DNA of 64,000 bases, taken from assembly GCF_039555335.1 (NCBI RefSeq), contig NC_092646.1:19306029-19370028 (forward strand), written 5' to 3'. Made by a program: the position numbers and the translations under genes. Source of the stretch: Amphiura filiformis (Eukaryota > Echinodermata > Ophiuroidea > Amphilepidida > Amphiuridae). A model generated the notes under the pieces. The model saw only the letters and a program-made list of their open reading frames with translations. It was not told the DNA's origin and did no database searches. Shown here piece by piece: positions 33,399 to 43,204 of this stretch; position 1 is the first letter of the stretch; every line of letters starts with the position of its first letter.

Positions 33399-34037
33399 TA
33401 TTTAGGCCTCAATATTCATCAAACTCTAAGTGGGCAAATTACAGCAGATTAAGTTCTAAAAAAGGCTAATTCCAGACTCAAATTTATTCAAAGAAAAGGA
33501 AGGTTTTTGAATGTATACACTAAAAAACTTCTTGTTTCGGCTCTCATCCAGTGTCATTATGACTATGCTTGTAGTTCCTGGTATCCTGCTTTAACCAAAC
33601 AAACAAAACAAAAACTCCAAATTGCCCAAAATAAAATCATCAGAAATGTGCTAAATCTGTCCCCTAGGTCTCACATTGGTGCTAGTGAATTCCAGGAGGT
33701 AAAATGGCTCCCGACCCAGTACAGGGTTTTCCAGATTATGACAAATCACATGTTTAGGATCCTGAATGGCAAAAGTCCTACTTATTTTATTGAAGGTATT
33801 TCTAAGTCTAAAAACGTTCACAAACATTCAACCAGGTCAGGAACATATGCTTTATTCAAGCCTCGTATGGGCACCCATGGGCAAAAAACCTTTGTTTATA
33901 ATGCAATAAATGTGTGGAACTCGCTTCCAAATTTTGTGCAATCCCAGCTATGCCAAGACATTTTCAGGAAAGAGGTCAAACATCGCTTTTTTAAGGAAAT
34001 TTCAAAAAATGAACGTGCAATTTATCTTTTTAACTAA
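33399..34037 (+). pseudogene. C-terminal part of LINE reverse transcriptase
   Basis: Starts at YLGLNIHQTLSG, the thumb-side motif that follows the catalytic core, so the core itself is missing. One in-frame TAA (33450-33452) interrupts. The frame then runs open for over 190 codons: LLVSALIQCHYDYACSSWY, LQIAQNKIIRNVLNL, TRSGTYALFKP, AINVWNSLPNFVQ, the usual C-terminal domain of CR1/L2/jockey-type proteins, to a stop at 34037. Truncation at the 5' end is typical of LINE insertion. Confidence 0.88.
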
Positions 34038-34182
34038 GGCTGGACCTGATGCATGTTTTTTCAACATTAATATATTGTGTGTTTTTAATATTATTTTATT
34101 TGTTGTTTTCAAAATTTGTAGGTAATGATAACAGTATTTGTAATATTATATGTCTTATGCTTGCTGAACAGTTTAAATTTAG

Positions 34183-34546
34183 GGTGGTACTACACCCCTT
34201 GATAGGTGTGTGACTATTTTTGTAGTTTTCTCGGGGGATAGTCGTGCATGGGTGGGAGGAGTTGTGTGTGTTGTGGGGGAGGGGAGTCCGGTTGCTGCAC
34301 TGGAATTTTCGGTGGCTCAGGAGGGGCGGTGCATTTGTTTTGTTTTAGGAAGGGAGGTACCACTAGAATGTACCTCTTTTTCTTGACATATGGAATGGGC
34401 CGCTGGTCTTGAGTCGCTGGGTTTTCGGTGGGGAGATTGGGCTCCTTGCCCTTGTAGTGTGCATGGCTTTTGTTGCCGGTGTGTGGTTGTTTCTTGGGAG
34501 GAGTGCGAAACTGGTCACAGGATTTGTCAGGGGGTGTGGTACCACC
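34183..34546. mobile_element. Short TIR element in the LINE 3' UTR
   Basis: Left end GGTGGTACTACACCCCTT and right end AGGGGGTGTGGTACCACC are inverted repeats of about 17 bp with two differences. The interior is G/T-rich, unlike its AT-rich surroundings. No coding capacity and no clear target duplication. Confidence 0.55.
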
Positions 34547-35142
34547 TTGATGTGTGAAATATCATATGTAAAGTGCAATCCAAATATTTCTTTACTTTTG
34601 TACCTTTAAGTCTTAGGCTCATCAAGGACCACAGTGGAAATAAGTGTGCTTTTAAATGTATTATTTTCTGTGTTTTTTATCCTTGGTTTGAATCCTAAAT
34701 AAAATGAAATGAAATGAAATGAAATGCATAAACATAATCGCTCGCATAGTGATGAAAGTGCTTCATAAATTCTCATCTGTTTTCTTATCACAGACTTTTA
34801 AATTTCGATTCTTTTTTTTTTAATTGTTCCTCTCTGTCTATGGCGGCCAACTTTCTTCTCGATCTTGTGCAACTTTCTTCAACGTCCTCTCTTTCTATTT
34901 GTTACTTTACTTCTGTTCCTCCCTACCTGCTCAGATTTTAGAAGGAAAACAGTAAATCAGAACAATTTTCAAAGAGGTATACTAGTGATCGTATCGTCGA
35001 TTTGGCTTTCTCTAGAGAATGGCGTCAGTGCATGCTCCAGTGGACTTTACATTAAATCGTTCGCGTGGAATCAACGAACACGCGAGATCAAAGGTGATGC
35101 ATCTGTACATGGGCGAATTAACCGCGACAAAGTACTGACGTC

Positions 35143-36522
35143 TATGGCAAGCAAAAAGCCCCATTACGTATTGCGACAACGCGTTGCTTTCGCCAAAGCA
35201 ACGCGTTGCTTTCGAAAGCAACACATTGCTAAGTCAGCCAATAGAAATAAAGCTTTTAGCAACGCGTTGCTTTCACAACAACGCGTTGCTTACATACTCA
35301 ATTCAGGGGCGCCCAAGCCGAGTTTTTGATTAGGCAATCATATCGGCGCTTTGAAGAGCTGTTGGTTATGTCCATCCCGCCTTAGTGGTACTATCCCAGC
35401 AAACACAAAAACGTTTTAAAAACGTTTTAAATAAGTTATATTTTGGCTTTTGGTTTAGGTAAAAACGTTTTAATAACATTAAAATGTCGGGTTATATAAA
35501 GGTCACGATAACGTTTTAAAACGTTTTGTATGAAAACACACCGCAACAATATTTTTAAATGTTTTCAAAAAATGTTATTGTAAACTATTTTTGCAAACAT
35601 TTTTGCAAAATATTGTGTCAATACTTAAATAACATTATGTTAAAATATTTGAACCCAGCAAACACAGAAATGATCTTTAAATGTTTTTTTCAAAACCTTT
35701 TAATAACATTTAAATGTCGGGTTATATAAAGGTCATGAAAACGTTTTTAAAACGTTATTGAACATATTTTGGGCAAATATTTTTCGCAAAATATTTTTTC
35801 AACCCCAAAATAACATTTTGTTTCGAATGTTTTGTATCAAGTTTTCAAGAATGTTTTTGGAATGTTATTAAAACGTTTTTATACCTTTTATATAACCCGA
35901 CATTTAAACGTTTTCTGTAAAACATTTTTGTTTGCTGAGTAGTAGATTATCAAAAAATGTTTTTTAAGGTTATGAAAACGTTTTATACTCTTAATATACC
36001 CTTTAGATAACCCGACATTTAAACGTTTTCTGACAACCTATTATAACCTTTTGCGAATGATGTCGAAAACGTTTTGTGTTTGCTGGGTAGTTGTTACATG
36101 TTTTGTGTTTTGCCTGTATCACACTATAATGATACACTCAATTGTAGACCTAAATACTCAGTCTGAGAAATTCCTTGAGCAACAATATTAATTTGTTCAT
36201 ATCATAAAACGAAATCCATTTCAGGCGTAAAATTTCACAGATATTATGAGAACAATAAATAAGCTTATAAAGAGTTTCTTGCATGCTTGTGTGTATCCTG
36301 TAAGAGTTGCTGTGATTGGTTGTCGCCACAAGACGTAAAGAATGACAACAACGTGTTGTTTGCGAAAGCAACGCGATGCTTTCAGAAGGCGAAAGCAACG
36401 CGTTGCTTTGGGGAAAGCAACGTGTTGCTAAAAGCTCTATATCTATTGGCTGGCTTAGCACCGCGTTGCTTTCGAAAGCAACGCGTTGTCGCAATACGTA
36501 ATGGGCCTTTTAGCTTGCCATA
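35143..36522. mobile_element. 1380-bp TIR element with palindromic subterminal motifs
   Basis: Inverted termini of about 50 bp start TATGGCAAGC and continue ATTACGTATTGCGACAACGC with few mismatches. GACGTC flanks both sides (35137-35142, 36523-36528), while unit 2 has a single GACGTC (24989-24994). GCAACGCGTTGC, a perfect palindrome, recurs inside both ends (35198, 35259, 36395 and several near copies). It contains a nested MITE (35395-36087). No transposase seen, so it is non-autonomous. Confidence 0.92.
35395..36087. mobile_element. Composite MITE, CCCAGCAAACAC family, orientation 1
   Basis: 693 bp with ends CCCAGCAAACACAAAAACG and GTGTTTGCTGGG. A second family member is nested at 35655-35939. 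Its empty site is visible in the unit 2 and unit 3 family copies, where ATATTTG runs on uninterrupted. It lies inside the TIR element 35143-36522. Confidence 0.88.
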
Positions 36523-36870
36523 GACGTCGCTGTCTGAAGGAAGACAAGTGGACTATAATGCATTTTAAGATTATTTTTTTCAAGATGTACCTTTAGTCAG
36601 AGCTTTGCAAGCCAAATCATAAAGAAATTCGATTGTAAATAAAGGTAATTGAAGTGCCGGTTCGTGTGTTATATTTAAATATCATTACAACTTGTTACCT
36701 GTAAAGGCCACATCTATTGTAACCATAGCAATTTTACATAAATGAACAGGTTTTGAAAATGGCGATGCAAACACATAACATACGATAGAAGTTAAATGAT
36801 TGAAAGCATGTAAAAAATCTATATTGATCATTATACATAAAAGACGAAAGAATTCTTTCATATCAGATTA

Positions 36871-37562
36871 CCCAGCAAACACAAAACGTTTTCGACATCA
36901 TTCGCAAAAGGTTATAAAAGGTTGTCAGAAAACGTTTAAATGACGGGTTATATAAAGGGTATATTAAGAGTATAAAACGTTTTCATAACCTTCAAAAACA
37001 TTTTTGATAATCTACTGCTCAGCAAGCCAAAATGTTTCACAGAAAACGTTTAAATGTCGGATTATATAAAGGGTATAAAAACATTTTAATAACATTCCAA
37101 AAATATTCTTGAAAACTTGATACAAAACATTCTGAACAGAATGTTATTTTGGGGTTAAAAAAATATTTTGGGAAAAATGTTTGCCCAAAATATTTTCAAT
37201 AACGTTTTAAAAACGTTTTCATGACCTTTATATAACCCAACATTTAAATGTTATTAAAAGGTTTTGAAAATAACATTTTAAGAACATTTCTGTGTTTGCT
37301 GGGTTCAAATATTTTAACATAATGTTATTTAAGTATTGACACAATATTTGGCAAAAATGTTTGCAAAAATAGCTTACAATAACATTTTTTTTAAACATTT
37401 AAAAATGTTGTTGTAGTGTGTTTTCATACAAAACGTTTTAAAATGTTATCATGACCTTTATATAACCCGACATTTTAATGTTATTAAAACGTTTTTACCT
37501 AAACCAAAAGCCAAAATATAACTTATTTAAAACGTTTTTAAAACGTTTTTATGTTTGCTGGG
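36871..37562. mobile_element. Composite MITE, CCCAGCAAACAC family, orientation 2
   Basis: 692 bp, an inverted, closely similar copy of 35395-36087 including the nested member (37018-37303). TA is duplicated at its ends (36869-36870, 37563-37564). Unit 2 has the empty site CAGATTATACGTC at about 25330. The TA target fits Tc1/mariner-like mobilisation, though the ends alone do not prove it. Confidence 0.92.
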
Positions 37563-38000
37563 TATACATCAATGTTTACATTATTCCAACATAAAAATAA
37601 CCTTGGAACCTTTATGCTACATTGTAATGGTTATCTGCGAAGTTGCAATAGAGCATTATTGAAGAAGAACGACTCGCACCTGGCCGCCATTGAATAGTGC
37701 ACCTGCTTCAAATACCTAGAAGTGGTCTTTGAATACGGCAAAGTTATCTCAAATATTGAATGAAACATTTAGAAAGAATGTGAAAGACCTTTATGAATGA
37801 ATGTAATGATTGCATTACCATGCGGTTAAAGAATCCATAGAATGTTTGTATTATTTGAAATATATAGTTGTCAAGATAGAATCCAAATTGCAGCAGAGGT
37901 AAATGTGACCTTCTTTCTATACGTTGCACCGAGATGAACTCAGCACCGTTTATTTCACGTTTCTATAAAGTTTAAGATTATGATTAGATGCACGACATTC

Positions 38001-38557
38001 GCTTTAAGAACATGTCATGAGAAATACACTAGCACCTGATACCTTTGCTTTACAAACAGAATGTCCTTTCCAAATACGATCAGACCAGTTTAGACATTAA
38101 AACGAACACAGGATGTTATACAGGATGATATCGATATAGTTTTGAGATGAAAGAGGCATGCAAAGACAGACAAACATGTAGTAAGCTTAACGGACAGGCA
38201 GACAACAGAGAGGGGAAGAGCGATAGAATATTAACAACGGAGATTGAGCGTGAATAATTCCTTAGTGATCTTTAAGTACGAGTAGCTCTATTAATTCAAA
38301 GTTATTCCCATTTTTATAATTTTACACGTATTATTACTTTATAATGTTTAAACAAATTTGGCTGTAACAGCGCCATACGCGGCGGCAGGAAATTTTGAAG
38401 CGATTGCAACCGCCTCTAGTTTTTATGTTACCGTGTAGTTATAATAACGACTAACATATTACATTCAAGAATTCATCTTTTATAGACTTTTAGGATTTGT
38501 AATAAAAGAACAATACACAGTACATTGCACACAGTAGCTCTTTCAAAAACCTTTTAG
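38001..38557. other. No recognised feature
   Basis: AT-rich sequence between triplication unit 3 and the candidate exon at 38558. Confidence 0.5.
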
Positions 38558-38721
38558 ATGAGAATTATATTTTGGAATCACGTGATATAATGGTAAATTG
38601 CTACATTCCATACGAACATGTTGAGGAGTCAGGAGGTAAATCCACTCTGACTGCATTCAGGAAATCGCGTTGGACACCGTCTGAGTCTCCCAGCACTAGC
38701 GGTCATTACCTCAGTGCAACA
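38558..38721 (+). CDS. Candidate exon, unidentified protein
   Basis: 164-nt open segment with acceptor CCTTTTAG and donor GTAAGG, entered at phase 1 and leaving at phase 0. It includes NCYIPYEHVEESGGKSTLTA, then FRKSRWTPSESPSTSGHYLS. It is Ser/Thr/Pro-rich at the end, as in a cytosolic regulatory tail, and less AT-rich than its flanks. No homology recognised. Confidence 0.35.
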
Positions 38722-38837
38722 GTAAGGAACGTTAATTTACTTTACGTCACTGTTTAACTATGAGTTTCCTTTAATAATTTTGTGATGTAGTTAGTGCTTT
38801 ATGTTGGGTGTATGTAGGAGTATGGGGTATATGTAAG

Positions 38838-41493
38838 TTAGTGTTTTATGTTTGTGTGTCGGGGTGATGTTGTGTTTATATGAAAGTGGTGTTAGATGAA
38901 ATTGTGCTTGATGATATTGAAAACGTTATTTTGTGGGGTTATTCAGAGACAGGAAAGTTTACCTTGATGGTAGACTTGTCAACAGTATAGTACAATGGTT
39001 CAGTAGGGAGTGGTTGCGAGTGTGAGTAGTGTTTGCGCGTGGTCCGGGAATATATTCTTAGCTTGAGGAGGAAGTGGTGTGGGCTGGTGGACGTATGTAT
39101 GCGTGATGTTATTGAAAAAACTTTATTTGTGAAGACATCCAGCGACAGCCAAGTCAACGTTGATGTCATCTTTGATAACATGTATTATACACTGGTGAGA
39201 GCACTGTCGTCATGCTTTAATGGTCCTGTTGTGTGTTGGGGTGTGTGGGTGTGTGGTGGGGTGCCTTGAAGGGTGTCTATGGTCGTGTGTCTGGTGTGGG
39301 ACGTTAATATGGTGGTGTGTGTGAGGGAGATCATGATTCAAGGACAAGACCTTTTTGATTCACTTTAAAATATGGCACCACTTGAGATGTGCTTAAAGGC
39401 TTGACAATTCAGTTACCACAGAGTTGTATCATTATAACAGCATTACCAAGTATTCTTCATGGTATAACTTTCCTTTTGTTTTTTGTTATTGCTTTTTTGA
39501 CCAATAATTTAAGTTCAAACCATTCGACTTTGTCTTGACGAATCAGATTGTGTCGCTAACATTAAGTAGCTTTGTGCAACAAATCATTCATATTGCTTCA
39601 TCATATTACAAAATATAGTCGTTATAACTACGCTTTCAGCGAATGATGACAAGGATAGAATACTAATGTTGACGTATACATTAATCGCATGAGAATCTGT
39701 GATATTTATATACTGGCCTTATTCGAAAATTCAGTAAATTTAATATCACGTGACATCACCAAAATGAAGTCAATATCGTTAAGGTTTTCTGATATCACAA
39801 TTTGATTGAATTCACGTCAGATTAAAGGTAGTTATAAGCCCTGAATCGTGATAAAAAATGATTAGAATTCACTTTTCATGATATTGTCCTCATATTACAC
39901 GGTCCTCCACTCTTATTTTCTCCAACCATCTCGGGGGAATTCGCAGCGTGATATCTTGCTACATCGACCGATTTAGAAAATAATTATTTCATCGAGAAAA
40001 TTGAACACATGATGATAACTGTGAAAAGCCAAGGATCAATTGAACGAGCTCTTGGCATCTTGTTAGACTGAGTGACTGAAAATTTGATATGAACATGTAT
40101 GAGTATTTCAACAACGTAAAAGTTGTCTGTGTTATTAACTGTCTCTAAATGATACTCTACTATAATTGCTAGAATTTCGCGTGCTTGTTAATATCTCAAA
40201 TTATATATAAATCATATATGAAAATATCTCGAGGAACAAAATAGATTAAGCTGTTTGATGTCCTCGTTTTCCTGTCATAATTTAAATGGAGTATTGATAT
40301 AAATTATTGAGAATATTTTAAACGATTATGCTTGCCAAGACTATGTTTCGTTAGTATTTGAATCTGGAATTCAGGATTCAATGATCTAAATATAATTATA
40401 TATTGTTAATAATGTTGATTTTTATGCGTAATGTTCAAGTAATGTGAGTGTGAAAGAAAACGAAATAGATAACGTGCTGCCATTTTAATCTCTGGCAGTG
40501 CTAGTTACTAGTGCTACTTGTTTTTACCTTGTAAAAGGGATGTTTTATGCTCCCGAAACGTCGGATGTTTTGTCTTTTAACCCTAAATTTTGGATGTTGT
40601 TGTACATATTAAACAGTTTTTAACATTTATATTCCTTGGTTATGTACACTACTTGAATCTTTTTAAGAACCATTCAAAGTGTCCCTGCTGGTCAGTTGGT
40701 ACTGTTTTAGTTTGCTTTTTTGCTACCATTTTAATGGACCTAAAGTACAATTACATACTTAAATTAAAAAAGTTTTTAATAAATATTAAAGCTCATTAAA
40801 GCTCAATGTGCATAAGTATATTTATCTCAATATTTTTTGTATTACTTATTCTCTTACTATATTTTTTTTTGCAACAACAACATTAACAACAAAATTGTTT
40901 TAAAAAAATAAAAATGGTGTAAGCCCTGAATCGTGATAAAAAATAATGAGAATTCACTTTTCATGATATTGTCCTTATATTACACAGTCCTCCACTCTTA
41001 TTTTCTCCAACTATCTCGAGGAAATTCGCTGCGTGATATCTTGCTACATCAACCGCATTTAGAAAATAATTATTTCATCGAGAAAATTGAGCACATGATG
41101 ATAACTGTGAAAAGCAAAGGATCAATTGAACGAGCTCTTGGCATCTTGTTAGCCTGAGTGGCTGAAAATATGATATGAACATGTATGATTATTTCAACAA
41201 CGTAAAAGTTGTCTGTATTATTAACTGTCTCTAAATGATACTCTACTATAATTACTACAATTTTTTAAGTGATTGATAATATTTCAAATTAGATAAATTA
41301 GATAAAAATCATATATAAAAATTTCTCGACGAAAAAGTAGATTAAGCTGCTTGGTGTCCTCGTTATCTAGTCATAATGTTAATGGAGTATTAGTAAATTA
41401 TTAGTGCATTTTTGTAGCAGTACTTTAAAGGCCCATTGATTTGCTCATCCGGACGATCGTAAAAATCATCATTATTCGGATTTTGGTACCTTT
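38838..41493. repeat. Paired block Q, copy 2
   Basis: Near copy of 25656-28350, including the internal 1085-bp duplication (39838 and 40923). It ends at 41493, where the LINE at 41494 interrupts it; copy 1 continues across this point. Confidence 0.92.
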
Positions 41494-42849
41494 GATTCTA
41501 AAGATTCTGAAGTATTTTCTAATTATCGCCCAATTTCGGTACTACCTTGTTTTTCGAAGATACTTGAAAGACTAGTGTTTAATAGATGTATTGCGTATAT
41601 AGATAGTAATAAAATACTAAATGATAAGCAGTTTGGTTTTCGAAACAACCATTCTACATACATGGCCATAACTCAACTAGTTGACAAAGTTAACTATGCC
41701 GTTGAAAGAAACGAAACCACAATTGGAATTTTCTTAGACCTTTCCAAAGCCTTTGACACCATCGACCATAACATATTAATTCATAAATTGGAACACTATG
41801 GTTTTCGTGGTATCGTACTTCAGTGGTTCACTAATTATTTAAGCAACAGAAAACAATATGTACATTACAACTCTTGTGAATCAGAACTTAAAGATATTAT
41901 TTGTGGTGTACCTCAAGGTTCTATACTGGGTCCCTTATTATTCATTCTCTATGTAAACGATATTATCAACACATCAGATGTATTAGACTTTATATTATTC
42001 GCAGATGACACTACTATTCTGTACTCACATAAAGATATTGAAAGTAAATATCAATTAATTAATAATGAATTGAAAGAAATTAGTAATTGGTTCAAGTCGA
42101 ACAAACTATCGGTAAATGCAAGTAAAACAAATTACATGGTTTTGGGTACACCACATATGACATCAAAAATAAACTCAACTGTGTGTGATGTATCTCCTGA
42201 GATCATTTTAGATGAGTCAGTTCTGGAACGGGTTACTAATACAAAATTCCTGGGTGTGATTATTGATGAATGTTTGACGTGGAAATACCATATAAACTGT
42301 ATAGCAAAAACCATCTCGCGAAATATTGGAGTTATGAACAAACTTAAATTTTATGTACCTGATCGTATCCTGTATTCTCTATATTGTACTCTTGTTTTAC
42401 CTTATTTCAATTACGGAATATTGATTTGGGGTGATACGCGTAAAACATACTTGGATAAAATTATGAAATTACAGAAATGGGCTGTGAGGACAATAGCAAA
42501 TAGTCATTATAGAAGCCACACTGCTCCCTTATTTGCCAAATACAATATTTTAACTCTTGCAGACACCTACAAACTTGAATTGGGGGTATTTATGTACAAG
42601 TACAGTAATAATGAATTACCGGGCGTATTTGATGGCTTCTTTACACTACGTTCCAATATTCATAATTACCAAACGAGAAACGCAGATAAATTCAACTTAA
42701 TGAAGAACAACAAAACATTTACTGACCATGCCATTCGTACTGCTGGTCCAATATTATGGAATTCATTGCCAAATTCAATAAAAACGGCAAATTCATTGAA
42801 ACATTTCCGTAAGATATATAAACGTGACTTGATCTCAAAATATGATTAA
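41494..42849 (+). CDS. Reverse transcriptase of CR1/jockey-like LINE, N-terminally truncated
   Basis: Open throughout with no stop or frameshift, and no start codon of its own because the element is truncated. Motifs in order: NYRPISVLPCFSKILERL (RT block 1, near 41521), QFGFRNNHST, FLDLSKAFDTIDH (catalytic Asp, near 41735), GVPQGSILGPLLFILYVNDI (41905 on) and FADDTTILY (41998-42024, catalytic Asp pair). FLGVIIDE follows, then a C-terminal domain ending FRKIYKRDLISKYD. The endonuclease and any ORF1 are absent. The protein copies RNA to DNA at the nicked target during retrotransposition. As it lacks a start and the endonuclease it is unlikely to act alone, but its integrity suggests recent insertion. 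The clade call (CR1/L2/jockey group) is by motif only. Confidence 0.93.
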   Translation, partial: DSKDSEVFSNYRPISVLPCFSKILERLVFNRCIAYIDSNKILNDKQFGFRNNHSTYMAITQLVDKVNYAVERNETTIGIFLDLSKAFDTIDHNILIHKLEHYGFRGIVLQWFTNYLSNRKQYVHYNSCESELKDIICGVPQGSILGPLLFILYVNDIINTSDVLDFILFADDTTILYSHKDIESKYQLINNELKEISNWFKSNKLSVNASKTNYMVLGTPHMTSKINSTVCDVSPEIILDESVLERVTNTKFLGVIIDECLTWKYHINCIAKTISRNIGVMNKLKFYVPDRILYSLYCTLVLPYFNYGILIWGDTRKTYLDKIMKLQKWAVRTIANSHYRSHTAPLFAKYNILTLADTYKLELGVFMYKYSNNELPGVFDGFFTLRSNIHNYQTRNADKFNLMKNNKTFTDHAIRTAGPILWNSLPNSIKTANSLKHFRKIYKRDLISKYD

Positions 42850-42930
42850 TTCTTGAGCATTGTGTTTCTCGTTTGTTTGTTATGCTTTGTTTTGTTTTTT
42901 ACTTTTTTGATGGTAACATTTCTTTGTTAA

Positions 42931-42971
42931 GGGGTGACTTCCTCTGGCCTTACGGCCTTCTGGTCATCCCC
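42931..42971 (+). promoter_or_regulatory. 3' UTR stem-loop of the LINE
   Basis: GGGGTGAC pairs with GTCATCCCC (one bulged T), and an inner GGCC-TTAC-GGCC hairpin closes the top. Such 3' stem-loops are typical recognition structures for CR1/L2-like reverse transcriptases. Confidence 0.7.
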
Positions 42972-43090
42972 TCCATAATTCGTTTGTTTGATATTGCCTT
43001 TGTTTTTTAAAATATATACTGTGTGATTTCATGTGAATTATGGGTGTTACCTACATGTAAGCACTCACCAAATTTATAATAATATGTATA

Positions 43091-43204
43091 TAACATGTTT
43101 ATTAGTATGATATTACTAATATTATATTATATTATATACTAGTACGGTACTAATATGGTTCAACTACGGTACGGTACTAGTATGGTTCTACTATGGTACT
43201 AGTA
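43091..43204. other. AT-rich transition into satellite
   Basis: Degenerate TACTAGTA/GGTACTA-like text that may be badly decayed satellite units. Confidence 0.5.

Larger units (their letters stand above)
33397..34725 (+). mobile_element. 5'-truncated CR1/L2-like LINE
   Basis: Absent from unit 2, where CTTCATGCATAAAC (24577-24590) is continuous. Here CTTCAT is followed by LINE sequence, and GCATAAAC resumes after a (GAAAT)n-like tail at 34704-34725. At most two bases (AT) could be duplicated, so there is no ordinary target-site duplication. The 3' UTR holds a smaller TIR element. Confidence 0.88.
28440..38000. repeat. Segmental triplication, unit 3
   Basis: Carries all blocks of units 1 and 2 in the same order, interrupted by at least five mobile insertions (31627-32733, 33397-34725, 35143-36522 with a MITE inside it, and 36871-37562). 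Its 29465-30545 part matches unit 1 better than any unit 2 sequence, which lacks this block. Confidence 0.9.
41494..43090 (+). mobile_element. 5'-truncated CR1/jockey-like LINE with intact RT frame
   Basis: The left edge is fixed by comparison with block Q copy 1: both read GGTACCTTTG, then copy 1 has TCATTGTC and this copy turns into LINE coding sequence. The right edge is uncertain, near 43090. The 3' UTR has a strong hairpin (42931-42971). Confidence 0.85.

Noticed and set aside
35395..37562. The inverted MITE pair as the termini of one large transposon
   Set aside because: One copy lies inside, the other outside, the 1380-bp TIR element, and the outer copy has its own TA duplication, so they are separate insertions.
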